Positions 9,270-17,606 of a stretch of DNA of 64,000 nt are shown piece by piece. Every line of letters starts with the position of its first letter. Within the stretch, counting starts at the first letter, position 1. Position numbers and translations under genes: made by a program. This DNA is from Flavobacterium chilense (GTDB lineage: Bacteria > Bacteroidota > Bacteroidia > Flavobacteriales > Flavobacteriaceae): contig NZ_LSYT01000005.1 of the NCBI RefSeq assembly GCF_001602525.1, positions 186,001 to 250,000 of the forward strand, given 5' to 3'. Under the pieces are notes generated by a model that worked only from the letters and a program-made list of their open reading frames with translations, was not told the origin of the DNA and did no database searches.

Positions 9270-10211
9270 TTATTTTTTAACTTCTGTGGTATCTTTTTCT
9301 GTTTTTGCAGCTCCGTCTTTTTTAGGAGCGCTGTCATCGACCCAAATTTCACCTTCAGGTGCTTTTGGATCTTTTGGGTTACTACCCTGCAATGACAAAA
9401 TGTAACTGGCAACTTTCTGAATTTCTTTTGGCTTCATACCATTTGTTTTCCAGGAAACCATTCCTTTGCCGTCACGTCCTCCGTTCGTAATGGTGTGAAA
9501 TATATTTTTAATTCCTCCACCTAAAATCCAATGGTCATCTGTTAGGTTTGGCCCAATCTGACCTCCGGCATCTGCTCTGTGGCAAGCTGCACAGTTCGTC
9601 ATGAAAATTTCCTTTCCTGCTGCTAAACTTGGTGCATCTGTTAACAAAACAACTGTTTTTTCATCCATCAAATCAGGGGCAGTTTTAAGATATTCTTCGA
9701 CTTCTATCTTTGCCTTCGCCATATCTTTTTTAAGTTCTGTTTCCTGATCATCTCCACCAAATAACTCATAACTTGCTACATAGACTACACCAAAAATGAT
9801 ACAGATGTAGAATAAATAAACCCACCATGGTGGTAAATTATTATCAAGCTCTTTGATACCATCATAATCATGATCCATCAAAAGATCTCCTTCTTTTTCT
9901 ATTGGTTCTGTTTTGGTAAGCTTGTGCATAAGGTTTTTAAACCAGGCACTTTCTTTTAGGCTTAAAGTATTTTCATATTCTAATTTTGCCTTTTCTTCTG
10001 GTGACAATAACTGATACATCACTCTATTTACTGCACTAAGTGTAACTTCAATAGCAATTAAGATAAACAGGAAGACAAACAAAAAGACAGATACCATTGG
10101 ATATTTTATAAAAGCCGGTCTGTCGCCCGAGTCAATAAAATATTCCATCAAAGCAAAAACGATGAAAAAAATCAACGGTACTCTAACATATACTGGGAAA
10201 AACTTTTTCAT
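9270..10211 (-). CDS. ccoP: cbb3-type cytochrome c oxidase, subunit III (single haem)
   Basis: Passes electrons from the quinol-oxidising chain to the catalytic subunit. The 313 residues contain two N-terminal helices (about 10-25 and 40-65), a long cytoplasmic loop, a CcoP-type helix (about 130-148, after LPPWW) and one cytochrome c domain (about 190-275). Only one C-x2-C-H motif is present (CAACH, about 207-211), with a likely distal Met in GKGMVSW. Proteobacterial CcoP has two haems, so this is the shorter Bacteroidota form. The acidic/lysine-rich tail after 280 is low complexity. A single base separates it from ccoQ. Confidence 0.9.
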   Translation of the reverse strand: MKKFFPVYVRVPLIFFIVFALMEYFIDSGDRPAFIKYPMVSVFLFVFLFILIAIEVTLSAVNRVMYQLLSPEEKAKLEYENTLSLKESAWFKNLMHKLTKTEPIEKEGDLLMDHDYDGIKELDNNLPPWWVYLFYICIIFGVVYVASYELFGGDDQETELKKDMAKAKIEVEEYLKTAPDLMDEKTVVLLTDAPSLAAGKEIFMTNCAACHRADAGGQIGPNLTDDHWILGGGIKNIFHTITNGGRDGKGMVSWKTNGMKPKEIQKVASYILSLQGSNPKDPKAPEGEIWVDDSAPKKDGAAKTEKDTTEVKK

Positions 10212-10212
10212 T

Positions 10213-10407
10213 TTATCTATCTTTTGAAATTATAATACTTCCTTCTTCTAAAGGGATCTGGCTCATTTCATCAATTTTGTCTTTTTTATAAGAGAATACC
10301 CAAAAGCCTAATCCTACGAAAAAGAAAAAGAAAATCAAGAGAGAAATAATCGGGTAAACTTCTATACCCGATATGGTTTCCATGTTGTGTTTTATTTGTT
10401 CAAACAT
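10213..10407 (-). CDS. ccoQ: CcoQ-type cbb3 oxidase subunit IV
   Basis: A 64-residue protein with one transmembrane helix (about 18-38, ISLLIFFFFFVGLGFWVF) and a short charged tail. Size, topology and place between ccoNO and ccoP (gaps of 7 and 1 bases) fit CcoQ, which stabilises the cbb3 complex. Sequence similarity alone in so short a protein is weak; the call rests mainly on position. Confidence 0.82.
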   Translation of the reverse strand: MFEQIKHNMETISGIEVYPIISLLIFFFFFVGLGFWVFSYKKDKIDEMSQIPLEEGSIIISKDR

Positions 10408-10414
10408 AATGCTG

Positions 10415-12601
10415 TTATTTAGAAGTTTCTTTTACCTTAATATCAGTACCAAGCCTTTGTATATAAGCAATCAAAGCCACAATCTCTCTTTCGTTCATTG
10501 GTACGAATTTTTCACCTTTTGCTGCTGCTTTTTTCTTACTGTCTTCATAACTCTTCACATAATCAGGATCGTTTTCTAAGCTTTTTTCTATCTTAAGCGC
10601 CTGAGTTCTTAAGGTTTTTTGTGCATTTGTAACTTCATCCTGAGTATAAGGAACTCCAAGTGATATCATAGCCTGCATTTTTTTCTCTGTCAATGAAAGA
10701 TCCATTGGTTTATTATCAAACAACCATTTGTATCCTGGCATTATTGATCCTGCAGAAGTACTTTGCGGATTCCACATATGATTAAAGTGCCAGTTATCAT
10801 TATACTTACCACCTACTCTTAATAAATCCGGGCCTGTACGTTTTGATCCCCATAAGAATGGATGATCGTATACAAATTCTCCTGCTTTAGATTGTGGTCC
10901 GTAACGTTCTACTTCACTTCTAAACGGACGAACTGATTGTGAGTGACAACCAACACAGCCTTCTCTGATATATAAATCACGTCCTTCAAGCTCTAACGGT
11001 GTATATGGTTTTACACTTGAAATGGTTGGGATATTAGATTTGACCATAATGGTTGGTACAATTTGAATAATACCTCCAATTAAAATAGCAATGGTAGCTA
11101 AAATGGTTAACTGAATTGGTTTTCTTTCTAACCATGAATGGAATTTTTCTCCACTTAATCTTGTACTGTTTATTTTTTGTAAAGCCGGTGCCTGAGCCAA
11201 CTCGTCTTCGATAGTATTTCCTGCTCTTACGGTCATAATAATATTATAAACCAGTGTTAGCATTCCAATCAGATATAAAGTACCACCAATAGCTCTCATC
11301 CAGTACATTGGCATAATAGCTGTTACTGTTTCAAGGAAGTTACCATACGTTAAGGTACCATCAGGGTTAAATTGTTTCCACATTGTAGCTTGCTGAAAAC
11401 CTGCTACGTACAACGGAATTGTATATATAATAATTCCTAAAGTACCAATCCAGAAGTGAAAGTTGGCTAATTTTTTAGAGAATAATGTAGATTTTGTCAT
11501 TCTTGGTATCAACCAATAAATCATACCAAAAGACATAAATCCGTTCCAGGCCAATGCTCCAACGTGAACGTGAGCAATAATCCAGTCTGTATAGTGCGCA
11601 ATAGCATTTACATTTTTCAGAGAAAGCATTGGTCCTTCAAAAGTTGCCATTCCGTAACCTGTGATCGCTACTACGAAGAATTTTAAAACCGGTTCTTCAC
11701 GAACTTTGTCCCATGCACCTCTTAAAGTTAAAAGCCCGTTGATCATACCTCCCCATGATGGAGCAATCAGCATTACAGAAAATGCAACTCCTAAATTCTG
11801 AGCCCAGTTTGGTAAAGCAGAATATAATAAGTGGTGTGGTCCTGCCCAGATATAAATAAAGATTAAAGACCAAAAGTGAATAATAGATAATCTATAAGAA
11901 TATATAGGACGGTTGGCTACTTTTGGAATAAAGTAATACATTAATCCCAAAAACGGTGTTGTTAAGAAAAATGCTACTGCATTATGTCCGTACCACCATT
12001 GCACCAATGCATCCTGAACTCCTGCATATACAGAATAACTTTTTAAAGCAGAAACCGGTATTTCTATATTATTAAAAATATGCAATACTGCAACCGTAAC
12101 AAATGTTGCAATGTAAAACCAAATTGCTACATACAAATGTCTTTCTCTACGACGCAACATGGTACCAATCATGTTGATTCCCATTACCACCCAAATAAGT
12201 GCAATAGCAATATCAATTGGCCATTCTAACTCGGCATACTCTTTTGATGAAGTATATCCTAATGGCAATGTAATTGCAGCTGCGACAATAATAAGCTGCC
12301 ATCCCCAAAAATGTAAATTACTTAAAAAGTCACTAAACATTCTGGCTTTTAGTAATCGCTGCAGCGAATAATACATACCCGCAAAAAAGGCATTTCCAAC
12401 AAAGGCAAAAATTACCGCATTGGTGTGTAAAGGTCTTAATCGACCATAACTAAGCCATGAAATCCCATCTGTCATGTTGGGAAAAAGGTACATAACCGCT
12501 AAGGTTAGCCCCACTAACATACCCACTACTCCAAAAAGGATAGTGGCGTAAATGAATTTTTTTACAATTTTGTTGTCGTAGTAAAACTGTTCCATTTCCA
12601 T
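10415..12601 (-). CDS. ccoNO: cbb3-type cytochrome c oxidase, fused subunits I and II (CcoN-CcoO)
   Basis: The catalytic core of the high-affinity terminal oxidase. Residues about 1-475 are CcoN, a multi-helix haem-copper oxidase subunit with RPLHTNAVIF in helix 2 and the conserved WWYGHNAVAFF and IIAHVHVGALAW histidine segments. Residues about 495-728 are CcoO: one helix, then a mono-haem cytochrome c domain with CVGCH at about 549-553 and the CcoO-typical SVRPFRSEVERYG. In proteobacteria these are two proteins. One continuous 728-codon frame with no stop between the halves shows a real fusion, as known in other Bacteroidota. The second gene of the ccoS-NO-Q-P-G run. Confidence 0.94.
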   Translation of the reverse strand: MEMEQFYYDNKIVKKFIYATILFGVVGMLVGLTLAVMYLFPNMTDGISWLSYGRLRPLHTNAVIFAFVGNAFFAGMYYSLQRLLKARMFSDFLSNLHFWGWQLIIVAAAITLPLGYTSSKEYAELEWPIDIAIALIWVVMGINMIGTMLRRRERHLYVAIWFYIATFVTVAVLHIFNNIEIPVSALKSYSVYAGVQDALVQWWYGHNAVAFFLTTPFLGLMYYFIPKVANRPIYSYRLSIIHFWSLIFIYIWAGPHHLLYSALPNWAQNLGVAFSVMLIAPSWGGMINGLLTLRGAWDKVREEPVLKFFVVAITGYGMATFEGPMLSLKNVNAIAHYTDWIIAHVHVGALAWNGFMSFGMIYWLIPRMTKSTLFSKKLANFHFWIGTLGIIIYTIPLYVAGFQQATMWKQFNPDGTLTYGNFLETVTAIMPMYWMRAIGGTLYLIGMLTLVYNIIMTVRAGNTIEDELAQAPALQKINSTRLSGEKFHSWLERKPIQLTILATIAILIGGIIQIVPTIMVKSNIPTISSVKPYTPLELEGRDLYIREGCVGCHSQSVRPFRSEVERYGPQSKAGEFVYDHPFLWGSKRTGPDLLRVGGKYNDNWHFNHMWNPQSTSAGSIMPGYKWLFDNKPMDLSLTEKKMQAMISLGVPYTQDEVTNAQKTLRTQALKIEKSLENDPDYVKSYEDSKKKAAAKGEKFVPMNEREIVALIAYIQRLGTDIKVKETSK

Positions 12602-12603
12602 AA

Positions 12604-12795
12604 TTATACTTGTTTTTCTTCGGTTGGTGAATTATTATTCTGGGGAGTAATTTTGGTTTCATCGTCAAAAAGCATTCTGACTGATGGCGTATAATCATCA
12701 TCATATTGTCCTGATTTAACAGCTACAATAAAGGCGATAAAGAACCCTATTGCTACGAAAATACTTACTGAAATTAATAGATAAATAACACTCAT
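12604..12795 (-). CDS. ccoS: cbb3 oxidase maturation protein CcoS
   Basis: 63 residues: one helix (about 4-25) followed by the CcoS signature in which a DDDYTP acidic motif comes before R-M-L-F-D-D. CcoS is needed to insert the redox cofactors into the cbb3 core. First gene of the operon, 2 bases before ccoNO, and directly behind the Fnr-type promoter at 12814-12857. Confidence 0.88.
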   Translation of the reverse strand: MSVIYLLISVSIFVAIGFFIAFIVAVKSGQYDDDYTPSVRMLFDDETKITPQNNNSPTEEKQV

Positions 12796-12813
12796 ACCTT
12801 AATTTTATGTTAA

Positions 12814-12857
12814 CAAAATTACTAGTTTAGAGGCGGGGAAAATATGATAATTATCAT
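12814..12857 (-). promoter_or_regulatory. Fnr-type box plus -7 element of the cco operon
   Basis: On the minus strand, a TAATTTTG -7 element (12821 down to 12814) is preceded by the palindrome ATGATAATTATCAT (12844-12857), which extends to a perfect 16-bp palindrome at 12843-12858. The box centre is 29.5 bp from the first base of the -7 element, identical to hemN, which places the box near -41.5 of the expected start. No TTG -33 element is present. The ccoS start codon is at 12795. Confidence 0.78.
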
Positions 12858-12903
12858 ACTAAAAGACTAATGTTAAATTTAAAGAAAAATACTTTTAAAT
12901 TAT

Positions 12904-15297
12904 TTATAATCGTTTTAAATTGCTGTTACTGAAATAGTTAGACATTAAAGTAACAAAACTAACAATAGTAATTGTACTTAACGGCATTATAATAGCCGCA
13001 ACTAACGGAAGCAGGTTTCCTGTAACAGCAAAAGTGAGCCCAACTACGTTATAAAGCAATGATAAAACAAAACTCATTTTAATGATTGTAATAGACTTAT
13101 GAGACAATTTTAAAAAATAGTCCAATCGTGAAAATTCGCTCGCATCGAGTATAGCATCACAAGCCGGAGAGAATACATTTACGTTTTCTGAAATCGAAAT
13201 CCCCACATTACTTTGTGCCAGTGCGCCGGCATCATTTAAGCCATCTCCAACCATCATTACATTCTGGCCTTTTTCCTGAAGCTTTTTAATAAACTCCAGT
13301 TTTTGCTCAGGTTTTTGATTAAACACGAGTTCAGTTCCTGCTGGTAAAATTGTTTCCAGATTCGTTCGCTCTCCATCATTATCTCCTGAAAGTACTTTTA
13401 TCTGGTAGTTTTTACTTAATGACAAAAATAACGTTGCAAGACCATCTCTATATTGGTTCTGAAAGCTAAATCTTCCATAATAAATATCATTGATCTTAAT
13501 ATGAAGTGCGGTTTTTTCGATTTCTGAAGAATTCAGTTCCGGACTTTCAACAAATGAAGCCGAACCTATTTTAATTGTTTTATCTTCAAAAGAAGCTAAA
13601 ATTCCTTTTCCTGTTATTTCCTGAAAATCATCTATTTTAATTCTTTTTGATTCCGGCAGAAAATCATATAACATTCGGCTTAAAGGATGATTTGAAGCAC
13701 GAAGTACGTTTTTTATCAATACATAATCTTCTTCTGAAAGCGCTTCACCTTCGTAGGTAATATTCGATTTTTTATTGGTTGTAATCGTTCCTGTTTTATC
13801 AAAAACAATGGTATCAACTTTTGCCAATTGTTCTATAACCAGAGCGTTTTTAAGATACATTTTTTGTTTTCCCATAATTCTCAGGATATTCCCAAATGTA
13901 AAAGGAGCCGTAAGTGCAAGTGCACAAGGGCATGCTACTATTAAAACAGCTGTAAAAACATTAAAAGCAGTATTTGCATCAATAAATATCCAATACCCAA
14001 ATCCTGCTAAAGCAATTAGCAATAATATAGGTGTAAAATAACGACTGATTTTATCGGTAATTGTTTTGTGTTTTTGCTCTACATTTTTCTGAAAAATCTC
14101 ATTACTCCATAATTGGGTCAGATAACTTTGTGATACAGAATGCAGGACTTCCATTTCGATTACTTTACCAATTTGCTTTCCGCCGGCGAATAATTTATCA
14201 CCGGATTTTTTGGTAATCGGAACTGCTTCTCCGGTTACAAAACTATAATCAATCTCTGCTTTTTCACTAATTAAAATACCATCAACCGGAATTAACTCCT
14301 GATTTCTAATTAACAATCTGTCGCCTTTTAAAACATCATAAATAGGAACACTTTCTTCTGAAGTATTAGAATTGATTCGGGTAACTGCGATTGGAAAATA
14401 GGATTTAAAGTCTCTTTCAAAACTTAAAAAGCTATAGGTTTTAATTTGAAACATTTTTCCAAGAAGCATAAAGAAAACCAATCCTGCTAAGCTGTCAAAA
14501 AAACCGGATCCGTAGTTCATGACAATATCAAAAGTACTTCGAATAAACATTACAACAATTCCTAAAGCGATAGGAATGTCAATATTCAGCATTTTGGATT
14601 TTATACTTTTATAGGCTGAAACATAATAGCCACTGGCTGAATACAAAAAACTTGGTAATGCTAAAATAAAAATCAACCATCTAAAAAAGGGTTTGTAGTT
14701 ATCAAGCCAAAACTCTTTGATCTCAAAGTATTCAGGAAAGGATAACAGCATAATATTTCCAAAACAAAAAAACGCAACACCAAGTTTATAGGTTAAACTT
14801 CTGTCTACTTTATTTTTTCCGGTTTCGTAGTTTTCTAAACTTATATAGGGTTCATAACCTATTGAACTTAATAAATAAGCAATTGATTTTAGAGATACAG
14901 TATCTGAATTGTAAGTAATTCGAACTTTCTTTTCCGGAAAATTAACTTGTGATATGCTTATTCCTGGTTGCAGGCGATTAAGATTCTCCAGAATCCAAAT
15001 ACAGGAACTACAATGAATATGCGGAATATTTAAGGAAACTATTGCAGTATTGCCTTCCTGAAATTCCAAAACTTTTGATAGGATAGTTTCATTTTCAAGA
15101 AAGTCATATTTTCCTTTTATGTCTTGAGGAGTAGCACCTGGTGATTTTTCAAAATCATAGTAACAGGTCAAATCATTGAGACTAAAAATTTCATAAACTG
15201 TTTTACAACCGGTACAACAAAACTTTTTTTCATCAAAATTGATTTCTTCATCTTTTGGAATGGTTAATCCACAATGAAAACAACTCTGCTCACTCAT
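12904..15297 (-). CDS. ccoI: Copper-transporting P-type ATPase for cbb3 oxidase (CcoI/FixI)
   Basis: P1B-type ATPase that supplies copper for cbb3 oxidase assembly. It has 797 residues. An N-terminal cysteine cluster (C6, C9, C27, C28, C31) typical of FixI comes first. An HMA domain has HIHC96-SS-C99. Membrane helices follow, with the C456-P-C458 copper motif. The phosphorylation site is D500-KTGT, and a GDGLND hinge and two final helices complete it. The arrangement is that of FixI/CcoI rather than the CopA detoxification pump. It is transcribed toward the cco operon but separated from ccoS by the Fnr box region, and has its own Fnr-type box at 15349-15362. Confidence 0.93.
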   Translation of the reverse strand: MSEQSCFHCGLTIPKDEEINFDEKKFCCTGCKTVYEIFSLNDLTCYYDFEKSPGATPQDIKGKYDFLENETILSKVLEFQEGNTAIVSLNIPHIHCSSCIWILENLNRLQPGISISQVNFPEKKVRITYNSDTVSLKSIAYLLSSIGYEPYISLENYETGKNKVDRSLTYKLGVAFFCFGNIMLLSFPEYFEIKEFWLDNYKPFFRWLIFILALPSFLYSASGYYVSAYKSIKSKMLNIDIPIALGIVVMFIRSTFDIVMNYGSGFFDSLAGLVFFMLLGKMFQIKTYSFLSFERDFKSYFPIAVTRINSNTSEESVPIYDVLKGDRLLIRNQELIPVDGILISEKAEIDYSFVTGEAVPITKKSGDKLFAGGKQIGKVIEMEVLHSVSQSYLTQLWSNEIFQKNVEQKHKTITDKISRYFTPILLLIALAGFGYWIFIDANTAFNVFTAVLIVACPCALALTAPFTFGNILRIMGKQKMYLKNALVIEQLAKVDTIVFDKTGTITTNKKSNITYEGEALSEEDYVLIKNVLRASNHPLSRMLYDFLPESKRIKIDDFQEITGKGILASFEDKTIKIGSASFVESPELNSSEIEKTALHIKINDIYYGRFSFQNQYRDGLATLFLSLSKNYQIKVLSGDNDGERTNLETILPAGTELVFNQKPEQKLEFIKKLQEKGQNVMMVGDGLNDAGALAQSNVGISISENVNVFSPACDAILDASEFSRLDYFLKLSHKSITIIKMSFVLSLLYNVVGLTFAVTGNLLPLVAAIIMPLSTITIVSFVTLMSNYFSNSNLKRL

Positions 15298-15317
15298 AAT
15301 TTGTTTTTTTAATCCGA

Positions 15318-15362
15318 CAAATATTCAAAATATGCAGCGATTATAACTATGACATTTATCAT
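15318..15362 (-). promoter_or_regulatory. Fnr-type box between ccoI and the Crp/Fnr gene
   Basis: ATGACATTTATCAT (15349-15362) matches ATGAY-N4-RTCAT. On the minus strand a near-consensus -7 element AATATTTG (15325-15318, one mismatch to TAnnTTTG) lies 30.5 bp from its centre, close to the 29.5 bp seen at hemN and ccoS. It therefore probably drives ccoI. The divergent regulator gene has its own -7 element much farther away (15474). Confidence 0.62.
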
Positions 15363-15473
15363 GTTGTAATGAAATCGAATTCTAATTTAAGCAAATAAAG
15401 CAGTCAGATTACATTATTATGTTTTTTCTGTATTTTTTAAGCAATAAAACTACCTCCGAACCGCAATATTGGT

Positions 15474-15481
15474 TAATTTTG
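15474..15481 (+). promoter_or_regulatory. -7 promoter element of the Crp/Fnr gene
   Basis: TAATTTTG, a perfect match to the Bacteroidota -7 consensus TAnnTTTG, 18 bases before the ATG. No clear TTG is seen at the expected -33 distance. The nearest Fnr-type box is more than 110 bp upstream. Confidence 0.5.
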
Positions 15482-15499
15482 CACTAAATTACTTTTGCT

Positions 15500-16180
15500 A
15501 TGAATAAATGTGATCAATGTATCGTAAGACAGCTTTCTTCATTAAAAGCACTTAACAAAGATGAGGTTATAAAACTGGCTAATAGCAAAACAACTTATAC
15601 AATAAAAAAAGGCGAAGCTATTTTTGAAGAAGGTGAAGTTACCAATGGTGTTTTTTGCGTTAAAGACGGAGTTGGAAAACTTTCTAAATTAAGTGCTAAC
15701 GGAAAAGATCAAATCGTAAAACTGGTGAAATCCGGAGAGCTTTTGGGACAACGTTCCATGATTAGCAATGAGCCTGCAAATTTATCTGCAAAAGCAATTG
15801 CTGATATGGAAGTTTGCTTTATTCCGAAATCTGAAATCATCCATTTTTTTAATAACAACAATCAATTCTCTTTGAATTTGATGCAGTCTGTTTGTGAAGA
15901 TTTGAAAGAATCTGAAAACGATAAAATTGCGTTAGTTCAAAAAACAGTAAAACAACGTCTGGCAGAAACTTTATTACATCTGGACGATGCTTTTGGTGAA
16001 AACGAGGATAAAACTTTAAAAGTCCAGCTAACCCGTGAAGAATTAGCCGGAATTATTGGCACTGCCACAGAAAGTTGCATCAGATTATTGTCTGATTTCA
16101 ACAAACTGGGTCTGATTGAATTAGTGGGTAAAAAAATTAAGCTAAAAGATATAAAAGCACTCAAAAAATTAGCTGAATAA
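15500..16180 (+). CDS. Crp/Fnr family transcriptional regulator
   Basis: 226 residues: a cyclic-nucleotide-binding-like beta barrel (about 25-125), a dimerisation helix (about 125-155) and a winged helix-turn-helix (about 170-215). The recognition helix T190-E-S-C-I-R195 keeps the Glu and Arg that read TGA in Fnr, but has Ile194 where E. coli FNR has Ser212. The N-terminus has C4-x2-C7 like an Fnr iron-sulfur site; further cysteines are C53, C106, C132 and C193, but the third N-terminal cysteine of E. coli FNR is absent. With Fnr-like boxes at ccoS, ccoI and hemN, a role as the low-oxygen activator of these genes is likely but inferred. It meets mazG tail to tail with no gap. Confidence 0.85.
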   Translation: MNKCDQCIVRQLSSLKALNKDEVIKLANSKTTYTIKKGEAIFEEGEVTNGVFCVKDGVGKLSKLSANGKDQIVKLVKSGELLGQRSMISNEPANLSAKAIADMEVCFIPKSEIIHFFNNNNQFSLNLMQSVCEDLKESENDKIALVQKTVKQRLAETLLHLDDAFGENEDKTLKVQLTREELAGIIGTATESCIRLLSDFNKLGLIELVGKKIKLKDIKALKKLAE

Positions 16181-16951
16181 TTACAGCTTTTTAGCTTCGT
16201 TCCAGAATACATCCATTTCGGCAAGGGTCATATCCATTAAAGGCTTTCCTAATTCTCCAGCTTTACTTTCCAGATACTGAAAACGTTTTATGAATTTTTT
16301 ATTGGTGCGTTCTAAAGCATCTTCAGGGTTTACGTTCAAAAATCGGGCGTAATTAATCATCGAGAATAAAACATCACCAAATTCAGCTTCTATTTTATCC
16401 TGATCACCTGCCTTTACTTCGACTTGCAGCTCTTCGAGTTCCTCCTGAACTTTATCCCAAACTTGTTGCGGTTCTTCCCAATCAAACCCAACACCTTTTA
16501 CTTTATCCTGAATTCGGCTTGCTTTTACCAATGCCGGTAAACTTCTTGGAACCCCTTCTAAAACTGATTTTTTGCCTTCTTTGAGTTTTAACTTTTCCCA
16601 GTTTTGTTTTACTTCTTCTTCATCTTTTACTTTTGTATCGCTGTAAATATGAGGATGACGGTGAATTAATTTATCACAGATTTCATTACAAACATCTGCC
16701 ATATCAAAATCGTTTGTTTCAGAGCCTATTTTGGCGTAAAAAACGATATGCAGCAGCAAATCACCTAATTCTTTTTTGACTTCATTTAAATCATTATCCA
16801 AAATGGCATCTCCTAATTCATACGTTTCTTCAATGGTAAGATGCCTAAGGGTTTGCAGCGTTTGCTTTTTATCCCACGGACATTGTTCACGAAGTTCATC
16901 CATGATAATTAATAATCTTTCGAAGGCTTTTAGCTGAAGTTCTTTACTCAT
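16181..16951 (-). CDS. mazG: Nucleoside triphosphate pyrophosphohydrolase MazG
   Basis: Hydrolyses (d)NTPs to NMP and pyrophosphate, cleaning non-standard nucleotides and influencing (p)ppGpp levels. 256 residues with two MazG domains as in E. coli MazG. The first (about 15-120) has CPWDKKQT and the EETYELGDAI acidic helix followed by K-E-L-G-D-L. The second (about 165-245) has E-E-L-E-E-L...E-A-E-F-G-D-V-L-F. Start ATG at 16951. Downstream of DUF5606 on the same strand, but with a terminator hairpin (16996-17026) between them. Confidence 0.9.
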   Translation of the reverse strand: MSKELQLKAFERLLIIMDELREQCPWDKKQTLQTLRHLTIEETYELGDAILDNDLNEVKKELGDLLLHIVFYAKIGSETNDFDMADVCNEICDKLIHRHPHIYSDTKVKDEEEVKQNWEKLKLKEGKKSVLEGVPRSLPALVKASRIQDKVKGVGFDWEEPQQVWDKVQEELEELQVEVKAGDQDKIEAEFGDVLFSMINYARFLNVNPEDALERTNKKFIKRFQYLESKAGELGKPLMDMTLAEMDVFWNEAKKL

Positions 16952-16995
16952 TTTTTATTTTTTTTAGGTTGTCACCGAATAGTGTAAAAGTAAAA

Positions 16996-17026
16996 AATCC
17001 TGCTAAGAAAATATCTTAACAGGATT
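16996..17026 (-). terminator. Terminator after the DUF5606 gene
   Basis: AATCCTGCTAAGA (16996-17008) pairs with TCTTAACAGGATT (17014-17026), one mismatch, loop of 5. Read on the minus strand it is followed by a T-rich stretch. Confidence 0.7.
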
Positions 17027-17051
17027 ATTATATTTTGAATGTAGCAACCTA

Positions 17052-17537
17052 CTATTCTTCTTTTTTAGCTTTTGCTTTTTTAGCAGCCGGAGCTTTTTTT
17101 GGTTTTTCCTCAGCAATCGGAGCTTCTTCTGTAGTTTCTGCAGCAGCCGGAGCTAAATCAGTAACTAAACCTTTTGCCTGAAGCGTGTTGTACCAGTTTA
17201 ATACTTTTTTAATATCTGAAGGATATACTCTTTCTTCATCATATTCTGGTAAGATTTCTTTAAAATAAGCTGTTAAAGTAGCATTATCTTCTTTATGTGA
17301 AATAGCTTGTCCTTTATTTTCTTTAGTTGCAATACGTTGCATTACTTCAGTAAGAGGTTTTTCGCCTTCGTAAGTATAAATTGAAATCTCTGATAATAAA
17401 CTTACATTACTTTTTAAGTTTACTGTAATTTTTTTTCCATCTAATAATGATTCTGCCACAAAACCTGTACGAGTTTGCACTTTCAATACATATAAACCTG
17501 GTTTCCCAGAAATGGCTAAAATTTTCTCTAAATTCAT
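17052..17537 (-). CDS. DUF5606 family protein
   Basis: 161 residues. The N-terminus MNLEKILAISGKPGLY with the segment TRTGFVAESL is characteristic of the conserved Bacteroidota family DUF5606, whose function is unknown. The first 65 residues look like a small beta-barrel-type domain, and about 75-125 is helical. The tail after about 130 is Ala/Lys/Glu-rich low complexity ending in repeated KKA/KAK, which could bind nucleic acid. It lies 69 bases after def on the same strand. Confidence 0.8.
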   Translation of the reverse strand: MNLEKILAISGKPGLYVLKVQTRTGFVAESLLDGKKITVNLKSNVSLLSEISIYTYEGEKPLTEVMQRIATKENKGQAISHKEDNATLTAYFKEILPEYDEERVYPSDIKKVLNWYNTLQAKGLVTDLAPAAAETTEEAPIAEEKPKKAPAAKKAKAKKEE

Positions 17538-17606
17538 GTTTATTAAAATTAGTATTAAGAATTTGATTTATTATGTTTTGTTGATTCTAAAATAGATTTA
17601 GAATTC

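Noticed and set aside
12450-12704. An 84-codon minus-strand frame overlapping ccoS and the start of ccoNO
   Set aside because: The real frames of ccoS and ccoNO match their families; this third frame has no recognisable domain.
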